Positions 29,399 through 38,794 are shown, numbered from the stretch's first letter. The stretch is 64,000 nucleotides of DNA from Clostridia bacterium (GCA_017399695.1 JAFQBK010000016.1:310001-374000), one strand, 5' to 3'. Numbers and translations are program-made. Notes: a model not told the origin generated them from the letters alone.

Positions 29399-30828
29399 TA
29401 TTTCACCTGTTTCCCTTCATTTTTCGCCGATTTCAGCGTAAAATTAAATCTTGCAAACTCACCCGGCTCACTTTCTGCCCAAATGGTTTCTCCGTGTGCC
29501 TGAATAATATTTTTAACAATATAAAGCCCTAGTCCCGCGCCGGATTTATCCTGGCTGCGCGACTTATCAGTCTTATAAAAACGGTCAAACACATGGGTCA
29601 ATTCATTTTTGGCAATTCCCATACCGGAATTCTGAATTGCCACATAGGTTTTTCCGTTGGCAACCCCTGTCCGAATATCCAAAAAGCCGCCGTTTTGCGT
29701 AAATTTAATGGCATTGTCCATTAAGTTCGTCAACACGCGCTGAATAGAGTCTTTGTCCGCCAACACGCGCTGGCTGTCACGCTGGAACGAGACGGTCAGT
29801 TGGATATCCTTTTCCATAATCCGTTTTTCCGCCTTAATAATATTTAGGCGTATCATTTCGTTGATATCAAACTCCCGCATCTCTAGCGGAAACTCGCCCT
29901 GCTCCATTTTGCTCAAATCCAAAAGGTCAGTCACCAGACGCGAGAGCCGTTTACTTTCATCCAGTACGATGGAAAGATACTGCTTTTGCATTTCGGGAGG
30001 AATCGTGCCATCCATAATTCCCTCTACAAAGCCGGTGATTGTCGTCATCGGCGTACGCAGCTCGTGTGACACATTGGCAATAAAGCTTCTGCGCACGTGC
30101 TCCAGTTGCTCTAAGGAATCGGCCATCTGGTTAAAGGTCTCACCCAACTCGCCAATCTCATTTTCGGCACGGATATCTACCCGCCGTGCAAAATCTCCCG
30201 AGGCAATACTCTTTGCCGCATAGTTAATCGCCTTAATCGGCTTGGTCAAGCGTCTTGAAAGAATGTAGATAAATACCAGCGCAACTATGATCACAAAACA
30301 AGCGGACAGGATGAAAATCTTGACAACATCGGAACGAATGCGGTGGATTTCAGGAATTGGCAGATTGACAAACACCGCACCAACCACATTTCCCTCGGAA
30401 CGAATGGGTCTTGCAACGGTAAGCATCGTACGGTTAAATACGCCGCCGAGCGTACCGATATATTTTTCTGTTTTTCCTGTCAGTACGCTTTTGAAAAACT
30501 CTGAGCGTACACTAACCGAAATTCCGTCACCGCTATTGACGAGCGTTTGTCCGTTTTCATCCATAACGATAATAAATGTTCCCGTCGAGTCACTGATTGC
30601 ATTTAAGTTGATTTGATACAGCTTGTGAAACAGACCGCTGGTATCGTTTTTCCCTTCCATTGTCATCTCAGATAGACGCTCGGCGATATAATTCAGCTCG
30701 CCCTCATTCTTTTTGGTCAGGTAATCCCCCAAAAAGCCGTACATGATGGTACCGATGACAAAAAAGCAAATCAAAAAAACCAATACAGTAAAGGCAAACA
30801 TTTGCCCGAAAATGCTCTTTTTCAGCAT
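29398..30828 (-). CDS. Sensor histidine kinase, HAMP-HisKA type
   Basis: A 476-aa membrane kinase. Helix 1 is at residues 7-31, an extracellular sensor region of about 130 residues follows, and helix 2 (IFILSACFVIIVALVFIYIL) is near 170. A HAMP domain (SRRLTKPIKAINYAAKSI), HisKA with phospho-His in NVSHELRTP, and HATPase (NLMDNAIKFT, GLGLYIVKNII) follow. It lies 1 bp after its response regulator gene. The domain order is that of PhoR/ResE-type kinases; the signal is unknown. Confidence 0.9.
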   Translation of the reverse strand: MLKKSIFGQMFAFTVLVFLICFFVIGTIMYGFLGDYLTKKNEGELNYIAERLSEMTMEGKNDTSGLFHKLYQINLNAISDSTGTFIIVMDENGQTLVNSGDGISVSVRSEFFKSVLTGKTEKYIGTLGGVFNRTMLTVARPIRSEGNVVGAVFVNLPIPEIHRIRSDVVKIFILSACFVIIVALVFIYILSRRLTKPIKAINYAAKSIASGDFARRVDIRAENEIGELGETFNQMADSLEQLEHVRRSFIANVSHELRTPMTTITGFVEGIMDGTIPPEMQKQYLSIVLDESKRLSRLVTDLLDLSKMEQGEFPLEMREFDINEMIRLNIIKAEKRIMEKDIQLTVSFQRDSQRVLADKDSIQRVLTNLMDNAIKFTQNGGFLDIRTGVANGKTYVAIQNSGMGIAKNELTHVFDRFYKTDKSRSQDKSGAGLGLYIVKNIIQAHGETIWAESEPGEFARFNFTLKSAKNEGKQVK

Positions 30829-30829
30829 T

Positions 30830-31519
30830 TTATTTCACCTCAAATTTATAACCGACACCCCAAACGGTTTTCAGCTGCCAGTTTTGCTCGCCGGCAAGCT
30901 CCAGTTTTTCACGCAGGCGTTTGACATGGACATCCACCGTGCGGGAATCGCCGAAATAGTCAAAGCCCCAAACCGTTTCCAACAGTTGCTCGCGCGTAAA
31001 TACCTTGTTGGGATTGGTTGCAAGGTAGTATAAAAGCTCCAGTTCTTTCGGCGGAATATCCACCGATGCACCGTTAATTTTAAGTTCATAATTGGATAGA
31101 TTAATTGTGATATTCGGATACACAACCTCCTGGTCCTTATTGTCTTTCGGATCATACCGGCGCAGTACGGCTTTGATTCGCGCAACCAGTTCTTTATTCT
31201 CAAAAGGCTTGACCATATAGTCATCTGCCCCGAGTTCTAAACCCAACACCTTATCAAAGGTTTCTCCTTTTGCCGTCAACATAATTATTGGAATATTGCT
31301 GACGCGGCGAATTTCGCGGCATACCTGAAAACCGTCCATTTTCGGAAGCATTACATCAAGCAATACAACGGCAGGCGTCAGTTCCTTAAACAGTTCCACC
31401 GCACTTTGTCCGTCATACGCAAGCGATACGGAAAATCCCTCTTTTTCCAGATACAGGCGAATCAGCTCACAAATGTTTCTGTCGTCATCAACGACCAACA
31501 CTTTCTGATTTTGAATCAT
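30830..31519 (-). CDS. OmpR/PhoB-type response regulator
   Basis: A 229-aa protein with receiver (phospho-Asp in VVLLDVMLPKMDG, Thr in MLTAKGE, Lys in YMVKPFE) and C-terminal winged helix (PKELELLYYLATNPNKVFTREQLLETVWG, RTVDVHVKRLREKL). ATG at 31519 has AAAGGGG 8 nt upstream; the GTG at 31528 overlaps that site and is rejected. It heads a probable four-gene transcript with the kinase and the YhaO/YhaN pair. No target site is evident. Confidence 0.92.
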   Translation of the reverse strand: MIQNQKVLVVDDDRNICELIRLYLEKEGFSVSLAYDGQSAVELFKELTPAVVLLDVMLPKMDGFQVCREIRRVSNIPIIMLTAKGETFDKVLGLELGADDYMVKPFENKELVARIKAVLRRYDPKDNKDQEVVYPNITINLSNYELKINGASVDIPPKELELLYYLATNPNKVFTREQLLETVWGFDYFGDSRTVDVHVKRLREKLELAGEQNWQLKTVWGVGYKFEVK

Positions 31520-31576
31520 TGATAGCACCCCTTTAATTCATATTCCAACCCAATCCAACTTTTATCATATAACCTT

Positions 31577-32446
31577 TTATCTTTGCCATCTGCCCGATGC
31601 ACCGCATGGGAGCACCAGTTTACTGTTTTGGACCGGCAGACCAACCTCGTCTGCTACCGCCTGTCCGCCGTATTTCTTAACCACAGTCATCTCCAAAAGG
31701 TCAGAAAGCACCGTCGGTGCAAGTCCCGTGGTATACGAATTAATCAGGAAAAACAGCGGCTCATCCGACAGTACCTCCATACATTTTTCCACCAAAGGAA
31801 ACAGTTCATCTTCAATCTTCCACACCTCGCCGTTCGGGCCTCTGCCATACGACGGTGGGTCCATAATAATTGCATCATATTTTCTTCCTCGGCGGATTTC
31901 ACGCTCTACAAACTTAATGACATCATCCACAATATAACGCACAGGGCATTCGGAAAGTCCGGAGGATGCGAGGTTTTCTTTTGCCCAGCTAACCATGCCT
32001 TTGGAGGAATCAATATGCGCAACAGATGCACCAGCTCTAGCCGCGGCAGCCGTTGCACCGCCCGTATAGGCAAACAGATTTAAAACTGAAATCGGACGGT
32101 TTGCCTCCCGAATCAAGCGGGAAAACCATTGCCAGTTCGTTGCCTGTTCCGGAAACAGTCCGGTATGCTTAAAGCCCATCGGTTTGATATTAAACGTAAG
32201 ATTTAAGGGTGCAAAGCTAACCGTCCAACGATCGGGCACACGCTTTTTGAATTCCCAGTTGCCGCCGCCTTTATTGGAACGATGGTATCTGCCATGGATA
32301 TCCTCCCAGAGTTTCGGCAGCTTGCGGCGATTCCAAACCACCTGCGGGTCCGGGCGCACCAAGCGGTAGCCGTTCCAGTCCTCCAGCTTTTCACCGCCGG
32401 ACAAATCGAGCACCTGATAATCAAGCCAATCCTTGCAAATCCACAT
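31577..32446 (-). CDS. Class I SAM-dependent methyltransferase (RlmK/RlmI-like)
   Basis: A 289-aa protein of the COG1092/PF10672 type, which includes 23S rRNA m5C and m7G methyltransferases. The SAM-binding motif I is VLNLFAYTGGATAAAARAGA, and the catalytic-type motif IV is IIMDPPSYGRGPNGE. There is no N-terminal PUA domain, so the target may differ from RlmI. ATG at 32446 gives the start WICKDWLDY and GAAGGG 10 nt upstream; the ORF extends to 32482 but without a better site. It stands alone, divergent from yabP. Confidence 0.82.
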   Translation of the reverse strand: MWICKDWLDYQVLDLSGGEKLEDWNGYRLVRPDPQVVWNRRKLPKLWEDIHGRYHRSNKGGGNWEFKKRVPDRWTVSFAPLNLTFNIKPMGFKHTGLFPEQATNWQWFSRLIREANRPISVLNLFAYTGGATAAAARAGASVAHIDSSKGMVSWAKENLASSGLSECPVRYIVDDVIKFVEREIRRGRKYDAIIMDPPSYGRGPNGEVWKIEDELFPLVEKCMEVLSDEPLFFLINSYTTGLAPTVLSDLLEMTVVKKYGGQAVADEVGLPVQNSKLVLPCGASGRWQR

Positions 32447-32630
32447 TATCTTCTGACCCTTCTTTTCCTCTATTATTAACACGGATAAAAAGTTCTCGTG
32501 TCTTGTATCACACTTAATATTAATATTTTAACATTTTATCCCTCTTTCGTCAATGAAATTTTGCTTCTTATCATAATTCTCTCCCTCCGCTCATAAAGAT
32601 AAAATCAGAACATAAAAAGGAGGAAACGAA

Positions 32631-32909
32631 ATGGATGAAAAACATATGCTCCATAACGTGATTTTAGAAAACAAAGCAAAGCTTTCGATTTCCGGCGTCT
32701 GTGATGTAGATACCTTTGATGAATCACAAATCATTTTATACACCGAAACGGATACCTTAGAGGTTTCCGGCGAAAATCTTCACATACAGAAGCTGAACGT
32801 TGCTGACGGCGAACTGATCATCGAGGGAGAGGTTGATGCTTTGATCTATACCGGAACTGACGCGCGTTCCAAAAAAGGCAAAGGCTTTTTTAAGCGAATG
32901 TTAAAATAA
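32631..32909 (+). CDS. yabP: Sporulation protein YabP
   Basis: A 92-aa protein matching YabP: HNVILENKAKLSISGVCDVDTFDE opens the family, which assembles spore outer layers or acts in the mother cell during coat formation. AAGGAGG precedes the ATG by 7 nt. It is first in a four-gene operon in the order known from Bacillus and clostridia. In B. subtilis this gene is SigE-controlled; no convincing SigE site was identified here. Confidence 0.93.
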   Translation: MDEKHMLHNVILENKAKLSISGVCDVDTFDESQIILYTETDTLEVSGENLHIQKLNVADGELIIEGEVDALIYTGTDARSKKGKGFFKRMLK

Positions 32910-32923
32910 AAAGGAGTCCGGTC

Positions 32924-33424
32924 ATGGCATTTTCAATCACGCAGGAAATCCGTGTCCTGCTCGCAAGTGTATGTTCAGGAGTATTTATCGGTATTCTTTA
33001 CGACCTTTTGCGCACGATTCGTTCCTGTGCCAAGCCTTCGGTCTCCATTACCGCCCTACAGGATGCCGTTTTTTGGCTTCTGGCAACGATGATTCTGTTT
33101 TTCACCATATTTTACACAAACAATGGCATTGTTCGCTGGTATGAGTTTTTTGGGGCTTTTTCAGGTGCTTTTTTTTACTTTTTCGCCCTGAGTCGGCTCG
33201 TTTTGTACTTTTTTAAAAAAACCACACAGATTTTACTGAAAATATTTGTATTTTTTTGCAAAATTCTCTTGACACCGCTCTATTTTATGTATAATATAAT
33301 ATATAAAGGTTTATTGTTTATTTTTGTGCCTATTTTTAAAGCTTTGCGTCGGTTATTTTTCTTTTTACGCAAGCGTTTGGCTCTCGAAACAAAACGAACA
33401 AGAAATGCTCTTTTGAAAAAATGA
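32924..33424 (+). CDS. yabQ: Spore cortex membrane protein YabQ
   Basis: A 166-aa membrane protein with helices near residues 9-28 (IRVLLASVCSGVFIGILYDLL), 45-68, 73-95 and 100-125, and a basic C-terminus. Family members are needed for spore cortex formation. It lies 14 bp after yabP. Its 3' half is very T-rich because of Phe codons, which is a property of the protein and not a frameshift. Confidence 0.9.
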   Translation: MAFSITQEIRVLLASVCSGVFIGILYDLLRTIRSCAKPSVSITALQDAVFWLLATMILFFTIFYTNNGIVRWYEFFGAFSGAFFYFFALSRLVLYFFKKTTQILLKIFVFFCKILLTPLYFMYNIIYKGLLFIFVPIFKALRRLFFFLRKRLALETKRTRNALLKK

Positions 33425-33445
33425 GCTGAATATGAGGATTGATTT

Positions 33446-33751
33446 ATGAGCAATCACAACACAAAAAAGAAAAAAAGGCTCAACATGAAAGTCTTTGCAA
33501 AAAGAGGCTTAGTTTGTTGCGCCTTAATTTATATTTGTTTCCTGCTCATTTCCCAGCAGTTTGACCTTGCGCGCCTGGCAGAAAAAGAAAATCAAATTAA
33601 TGAGCAGATTGTTCTTGCTCAGCGTGAGGCAGCTGAACTTGCTGCACAAAAAGAGGCGGCTAACACCGATGAGTACATCGAGCGGGTCGCAAGAGAAAAG
33701 CTGGGTTATATGAAGCCGGGGGAAAAAGTATTTATTGACGCGTCAAAGTAA
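33446..33751 (+). CDS. divIC: Septum formation initiator DivIC/FtsB-like
   Basis: A 101-aa bitopic membrane protein. After a Lys-rich cytoplasmic N-terminus, one helix (GLVCCALIYICFLLISQQF, residues 21-39) leads into an extracellular coiled coil (LAEKENQINEQIVLAQREA) and the family end motif VAREKLGYMKPGEKVF. It partners FtsL and DivIB/FtsQ at the division septum. It sits between yabQ and yabR as in many Firmicutes. Confidence 0.9.
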   Translation: MSNHNTKKKKRLNMKVFAKRGLVCCALIYICFLLISQQFDLARLAEKENQINEQIVLAQREAAELAAQKEAANTDEYIERVAREKLGYMKPGEKVFIDASK

Positions 33752-33793
33752 TTTTGATATAAAGGTTTTACATTAAAGGAGGAAGCGTTTCGT

Positions 33794-34234
33794 ATGCTTT
33801 TGGAGGCAGGCAATATTGTCGAAGGTAAGATTTCCGGTGTGACACAATTCGGCGCATTCGTATCGTTAGACGAAGGAAAAACAGGATTGGTACATATTTC
33901 GGAAATTGCGCTTGAGTACGTGAAAGACATTAACGACCATGTAAAGGTTGGCGACGATGTCAAGGTAAAGATTTTATCCATTGATGAGAAAGGCAAAATC
34001 AGTCTTTCCATTAAGCAAGCCCTTTTGGCAGAACGCAAAAACGCACCACGTCCCCCGAGACCGAAGCGTTTAGATACCATCGATTTTTCAAAAAAATCCT
34101 CCGGTGCTCCGCAGACCTTTGAAGAAATGATGAGCCGCTTTAAACAGGACAGCGACGAAAAAATGCAGGACTTAAAGCGAGGCTTAGAATCCAAACGTGG
34201 CAGCAGTTATCGCCGTTCTTCCGGTTCATTCTAA
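33794..34234 (+). CDS. yabR: S1 RNA-binding domain protein YabR
   Basis: A 146-aa protein. An S1 domain fills residues 3-78 (GNIVEGKISGVTQFGAFVSL...GLVHISEIA...VKVKILSIDEKGKISLSIKQA). The remaining 65 residues are charged and low-complexity (PRPPRPKRL, KRGSSYRRSSG). AAAGGAGG precedes the ATG. It is last in the yabP operon and is followed by a strong terminator. Its precise RNA target is not known. Confidence 0.88.
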   Translation: MLLEAGNIVEGKISGVTQFGAFVSLDEGKTGLVHISEIALEYVKDINDHVKVGDDVKVKILSIDEKGKISLSIKQALLAERKNAPRPPRPKRLDTIDFSKKSSGAPQTFEEMMSRFKQDSDEKMQDLKRGLESKRGSSYRRSSGSF

Positions 34235-34245
34235 TTTAAGAATTA

Positions 34246-34283
34246 AAACCCCGTTGCATCGCAACGGGGTCTTTTATTTTTTC
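34246..34283. terminator. Bidirectional terminator after yabR
   Basis: ACCCCGTTGC-ATC-GCAACGGGGT with A4 before and CTTTTATTTTTTC after lies between convergent yabR and trmO. Confidence 0.9.
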
Positions 34284-34969
34284 ATTTCCACAACCTCTGT
34301 AACCGTCAGACAATTTTCTGCCACACGAAAGCGGATATCAAAGCCGGAAAAGTTCATACTGTAAATCCGGTTCGCATCATCCTGATAGGCCGGTCGCGGG
34401 TCTTCGGTAAGGCATTCGATTACTGCCTCCTGTTTTTCTTTTGGCAAGAGGGAAAGCAGACGCTCCGGAAATTCCACCGAAAGCTTCATATCGCACACGG
34501 TATCTGCATATCCTCCTACCGCGTCGGGATGGCAATCGGAAAACGGCAGGTATGGCTTAATATCATAAATCGGGGTCATATCCAAAAGGTCAACGCCGGA
34601 AACAATCAATACCTCTCCCTCATTTTCTGTCTGTTCTATCCCCTCCAGGCGGACGGAAGACAAGCCAATCGGGTTCGGACGAAATGGGGAACGGCTGGCA
34701 AACACCCCGACACGCGCATTTCCTCCCAGTCTCGGCGGGCGCACAGTGGCAGACCATGTTTCCCTGTGGGATTCTGAAAAATCAAACAGAAGCCAAATAT
34801 GAGAGAACTCCGCAAGGCCACGGATGGCATCCGGATTCCGATATTCCGGCAGAAATACAATTCGCCCGCAAAGCGAAGGCGCACGACCGCTTTGGCGCGG
34901 GATTCCGAATTTTTCTTTAAAATCCGTGCGAATATATGCAATCGGTTTAATGATTTGTTCTTGTTCCAT
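34274..34969 (-). CDS. trmO: tRNA t6A37 N6-methyltransferase TrmO (TsaA family)
   Basis: A 231-aa protein with the TsaA/UPF0066 beta-barrel core: IAYIRTDFKEKFGIPRQSG, LAEFSHIWLLFDF, ARVGVFASRSPFRPNPIGLS and LLDMTPIYDIKPYLP are hallmark motifs. It methylates t6A at position 37 of threonine tRNAs using SAM. ATG at 34969 has GAGGTG 6 nt upstream, so it is preferred over 34996. The C-terminal 60 residues are the usual second domain. Confidence 0.9.
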   Translation of the reverse strand: MEQEQIIKPIAYIRTDFKEKFGIPRQSGRAPSLCGRIVFLPEYRNPDAIRGLAEFSHIWLLFDFSESHRETWSATVRPPRLGGNARVGVFASRSPFRPNPIGLSSVRLEGIEQTENEGEVLIVSGVDLLDMTPIYDIKPYLPFSDCHPDAVGGYADTVCDMKLSVEFPERLLSLLPKEKQEAVIECLTEDPRPAYQDDANRIYSMNFSGFDIRFRVAENCLTVTEVVEMKK

Positions 34970-35010
34970 TTTGTCACCTCGGTTTTTATTACACAACGGA
35001 TATATACCCC

Positions 35011-35046
35011 AAAAAAGAACACCGCAATCAGAAATTGCGGCGTTTT
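35011..35046 (-). terminator. Terminator of the GH2 gene
   Basis: On the minus strand CGCCGCAAT-TTCTG-ATTGCGGTG is followed by TTCTTTTTT, directly after the GH2 stop codon. Confidence 0.85.
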
Positions 35047-35049
35047 CTA

Positions 35050-37800
35050 TTATTTTTTCTTTTTTCTCTTTGCAGATTTATCGTTCGGGTTCATTGCCGC
35101 ACTTAATGCAATCGGCGTTTCTACCATTTTGGTATGAATCAAGTTAAATAAATCCCGTTCATCCATTTCTGCCTGCGGATCGAACGCTTCACTTGCTGCA
35201 TAGGAAAGGAGTTGCGCCTTAAACCAAACAGACGCCGGGTCATTTTCGTCAAAGTTTAAGCCGCAAACCAACAGCTTACCGCCCAGGATATTGTACTCAA
35301 AAATTGCTGCACGGCGGAGCGCGAACTTATAAGACGATGCCATCTCCAAAACCGGTTCAAACGGAACCGTATCATCTAAGAAGCATACCGCTGTACCATT
35401 ATCAAGCATCTTATTAAACTGCCAGCCGCAGAAGCCCTCGTGCGGCATGCCTTCAAATACCGGATGGTCATAGATGACCGTTGCCAAATCGTCGTGCGTA
35501 CGACCCGGACGGGCATTGATAAATCTCGTCGGCAACGTTTCGAATGGACCCTTACCCAAAAGAACAACCCTCCTGCCCTGCTTCATTGCCGCGAGCAGTT
35601 CTTCTTCCGATATATCGTTTACTACCATCAAATCGCCGGTATCTACCTGTTTTGGTTCGGGGAAAATATAAAGCTCCCACTCATTTTCTACAAACTGCTC
35701 GATGCCGTCTAAGCTGACATAAAGCTTCATCGCGCCCGGTTTCTCTACTTTTGGCAACGCTACCTCATAATCGTAAATCTTAGAAACCGTACCCGTTTCT
35801 ACCTTAGAAAGCGAAATTTTCTTGCGGTCGATGATTCTTCCATCCAGCGTTAAAACAACATTGAGTGCGCCGTCCGTCAAATCCTCCTTTGAGTAAAGCG
35901 ACGCGAAAATGCCTGCTTTTAAGGTGCTGCCGGAGGTAAAGTTGACATCTCTATTAATGTTTGTCAAAAGAATTGTCTCGGAGTTATACATCAAGACGTT
36001 TCTGATGGTTTCTGTCGGCTTCAGTTCGTAAAATTCGTTCATAATGCCGCCCATATAACCCATATTGTGATTCTGATGGTCGATCGGACCTAAGAAGTCG
36101 TAGCCTGCGATACTGTCGCACATACGGGCAATTTCAATACATTGTTTGCGGATACGACGCTGAAGCTCTACCGAATGGCGGAAGAAAATCGGAGCCTTTT
36201 CCAAAAGTCCGTTTTCCGCCAAATGCTTTTCTGCTGACTCAAAAAGTCTCGCAAAGCGCAGACGGGAATCTTTATATCGGCTTTTCAGGTTCAAGTCGAT
36301 ATAAGAACCGGTGATACCCATTTCATGGCTCGCACGCGGCTTTTTATAGACATCTCTCCAGCTTTCCATCAGTTTATAGTCGCCGTTTGTCGAACGGTAG
36401 CTGACATGACCGAGTGCATAACTTGAGTACATATCACAGAACTCGTCAAGCATTTTGAATCTGCGCGGATTGTGCTTAAACGGCTCATCGACCACTTCAT
36501 GCGCAAGCTCCGGCTCTTCATGGAACCAGTATTCTACGCCACGTAGCGCACTCATCGGAGAGAATAAAGAGTCTGTTTTTGCATGGACTTCATCAGCACA
36601 TTTGTGCATATGCTCGATAAACGAGTCGTCCAAAAGAAGCTCGTTACCGCAGCAGTAAATCACAACCGAGGTGTGACGACGGCAAAACTTGACAATCTGC
36701 TTCCACTCCTCAAGCGTCGTATTATTCGGACTTTCTACGTGCAGCACCATACCCAGTTCATCCGCCGCCTGCATAAATTCCTCTTCCGGAATATAGGTAT
36801 GCATGCGAATAAAGTTAAAGCCAATTTTCTTCAGACTTTTAATCATTTTACGGTAATATTTCGCATCGTGGTTCGGGTGCATTGTCTCCGGATAGTAGCC
36901 GTGCTCGCACACACCTCGAAGCAGATACGGATAGCCGTTAAAGCGGAAATGAACTCCTTCAGCGAGCAGTCGTCTGACACCGAATGCGCGCTCAACGGAG
37001 CCACCCTCGCAGGAAATTACCATACGGTAAAGCCTCGGGCTTTCCGGACTCCACAAATCCATTCCCTCGGTATCGAATCTGAAATTCTCACAGCAGACGC
37101 CTTTTTTGATGATGGTTTCTCCATCATAAATTTCCCACTTGGCAGTAAAGCTGCCCTCGGCATCAATTTCTGCACAAACAGTTTTGCAGTCTTTGGAAAC
37201 GATAAATGCAACATCACGCAGCGGGCATGAGTAGATGCGAAGTTCGACATTACCCGTTACACCACCGGTCATTTCCGTTGTTGCGCGGCTGGTACAGCCG
37301 ACAATCGGCTGCTCCTCATAGCCTAACAGACGGTAGTTGGAAACCACCATATCAATCGTATTTTCACCTATTTTCAGCACATCTTCCGGAATTTTCAATT
37401 CAAAAGACGTAGAATAACCGATATGCTTATCTATGTACTGACCGTTAATCCAAACGGACACAGTATTCTGAACACCATCAAAATAAATCGTTTTTTCGCC
37501 CTTTTCTCCCTCGTACAAAAAGGTACGGCGATAATAAAATGTACCGTAGATATTCGGAAGTACAGTATCCGGCGTTTCAAAGACAACCGGATGCCTTAAA
37601 ACGCCAAAGTCCGGTGTAACGCGAAGCTGGCCGTAAAATCTAGTGTAGGCAAACGCATCCACCATATCTTCCCAATAACCCGGAACGGCATCTACGGAAT
37701 CCAGCATTTCCAGCGTTGGGACGTTCGTTCCACCCTCATATGGTTCTTCGGTATAGTTCATTTGCCAAGTCCCGTTTAATGAAATCTTCTTACAATTCAT
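35050..37800 (-). CDS. Glycoside hydrolase family 2 enzyme (beta-galactosidase/glucuronidase-like)
   Basis: A 916-aa cytoplasmic enzyme without signal peptide. The N-terminal sugar-binding jelly roll (residues about 5-175) contains the GH2 signature YGTFYYRRTF...VSVWINGQYI; an Ig-like domain follows, then a TIM barrel from about 285 with LLRGVCEHGYYPETM and the acid/base Glu in CCGNELLLD. SHEMGITG near residue 495 may contain the nucleophile. A C-terminal region of about 250 residues is glutamine-amidotransferase-like (GRRVVLLGKGPFE). The end is KRKKKK. Substrate is not predictable. ATG at 37800 starts the family motif ISLNGTWQ; AGGAGGG lies far upstream across a hairpin (see 37803-37828). 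Confidence 0.85.
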   Translation of the reverse strand: MNCKKISLNGTWQMNYTEEPYEGGTNVPTLEMLDSVDAVPGYWEDMVDAFAYTRFYGQLRVTPDFGVLRHPVVFETPDTVLPNIYGTFYYRRTFLYEGEKGEKTIYFDGVQNTVSVWINGQYIDKHIGYSTSFELKIPEDVLKIGENTIDMVVSNYRLLGYEEQPIVGCTSRATTEMTGGVTGNVELRIYSCPLRDVAFIVSKDCKTVCAEIDAEGSFTAKWEIYDGETIIKKGVCCENFRFDTEGMDLWSPESPRLYRMVISCEGGSVERAFGVRRLLAEGVHFRFNGYPYLLRGVCEHGYYPETMHPNHDAKYYRKMIKSLKKIGFNFIRMHTYIPEEEFMQAADELGMVLHVESPNNTTLEEWKQIVKFCRRHTSVVIYCCGNELLLDDSFIEHMHKCADEVHAKTDSLFSPMSALRGVEYWFHEEPELAHEVVDEPFKHNPRRFKMLDEFCDMYSSYALGHVSYRSTNGDYKLMESWRDVYKKPRASHEMGITGSYIDLNLKSRYKDSRLRFARLFESAEKHLAENGLLEKAPIFFRHSVELQRRIRKQCIEIARMCDSIAGYDFLGPIDHQNHNMGYMGGIMNEFYELKPTETIRNVLMYNSETILLTNINRDVNFTSGSTLKAGIFASLYSKEDLTDGALNVVLTLDGRIIDRKKISLSKVETGTVSKIYDYEVALPKVEKPGAMKLYVSLDGIEQFVENEWELYIFPEPKQVDTGDLMVVNDISEEELLAAMKQGRRVVLLGKGPFETLPTRFINARPGRTHDDLATVIYDHPVFEGMPHEGFCGWQFNKMLDNGTAVCFLDDTVPFEPVLEMASSYKFALRRAAIFEYNILGGKLLVCGLNFDENDPASVWFKAQLLSYAASEAFDPQAEMDERDLFNLIHTKMVETPIALSAAMNPNDKSAKRKKKK

Positions 37801-37802
37801 AC

Positions 37803-37828
37803 TGCCACCGATTCCGTCTTGCAAAAGA
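37803..37828 (-). promoter_or_regulatory. Hairpin between Shine-Dalgarno and GH2 start codon
   Basis: On the minus strand GATTCGGTCTT and AAGACGGAATC can pair around TTGC. The hairpin sits between a strong AGGAGGGAG (upstream) and the GH2 ATG at 37800. Folding would bring the distant ribosome binding site close to the start. The region is also open in frame, so an upstream start is an alternative. Confidence 0.4.
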
Positions 37829-37957
37829 CCGAATCGCTCCCTCCTTTGTTTGAATTGGTTTATTAAACTGCATCCTACCACACTTTGATTATAACAACCA
37901 CTGCTTTTGTTGTCTATCCAAAGAATTTAACTTTATAGCACTATATTCACTTTTGCA

Positions 37958-37984
37958 CAAAAAAAGACACCACAAGGGCGCCTT
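37958..37984 (-). terminator. Terminator of the PHP gene
   Basis: On the minus strand AAGGCGCC and GGTGTCTT pair with two G-U pairs and are followed by T7. It separates the PHP phosphoesterase gene from the GH2 gene. Confidence 0.75.
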
Positions 37985-37990
37985 TTCTTA

Positions 37991-38794
37991 TTATTTGCCG
38001 TTCGGATAAAATTTGTCATCTTCACTTAAAGCAAGTAACGTTACAGCTTTTTCAAACAAGGCTTTTGCCTCGTCAAGCCCTGCCGGACGATGCGCATCAC
38101 TGCCACAATAAAACTTACAGCCGCACTCTTTTGCCACACGGTAAATGCGAAGTACAGCGTCTTCTGCCTCGCTTGTAAACTTCATATCCTCCGCGTTCAA
38201 TTCAATTCCGCAACCACGTTGTGCCGCTTTTTCAAACAACCGGAAAAGCTCAGCATCAGGAATCTTATTTAAGACTTTGATGTGATTGCCGGACACTGTT
38301 GCATCAATCAGTCGCGTCGTCAGGTGTGCTACACCCAGTTTATAAAACGGAAGTCCAGAATCCAAAAGTGCATCCAGACGTTTGACCCAAAGCTGTGCTC
38401 TGCGCTCGATACTTCCATCTTTTTCTGCGTCAAGGGCAATGTCCATATGAAGATGTGTGGTTGGCACAATGATAAAGTCAAACTCGTCCCATCTTTCTTT
38501 GGATATGCCAATCGTCATTTCGGTATTCATTTCCCCTTCACAACCAAACAGAAAGCGAATCCCCTCCGCCTGCGGCAAGGGCCTCGCCTGTGCGATATGG
38601 GGAAAATCTTGTTGCTTATAAAAACCAGCTTCCACCGGAATTCTTTCATCCCAAAAGTGGTTCGTCAGGCAAACCGTATGGAAGCCGTTTTCCTTGGCAT
38701 AGGCTAAAATTCTTTCGTTCGATTGCTCGGGGGCACCTGAACACAGCGATAGATGCGAATGGATATGTAAATCGTGATCTATTTGAAACTTCAT
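37991..38794 (-). CDS. PHP-domain phosphoesterase
   Basis: A 267-aa PHP (polymerase and histidinol phosphatase) family protein. Metal ligands appear as DLHIHSHLS, LTNHFWDE, GCEGEMN, PTTHLHMD and GSDAHRP. Such proteins hydrolyse phosphoesters such as histidinol phosphate, but no his genes are nearby, so the substrate is open. AGGAGG lies 8 nt before the ATG (38794). Confidence 0.8.
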   Translation of the reverse strand: MKFQIDHDLHIHSHLSLCSGAPEQSNERILAYAKENGFHTVCLTNHFWDERIPVEAGFYKQQDFPHIAQARPLPQAEGIRFLFGCEGEMNTEMTIGISKERWDEFDFIIVPTTHLHMDIALDAEKDGSIERRAQLWVKRLDALLDSGLPFYKLGVAHLTTRLIDATVSGNHIKVLNKIPDAELFRLFEKAAQRGCGIELNAEDMKFTSEAEDAVLRIYRVAKECGCKFYCGSDAHRPAGLDEAKALFEKAVTLLALSEDDKFYPNGK

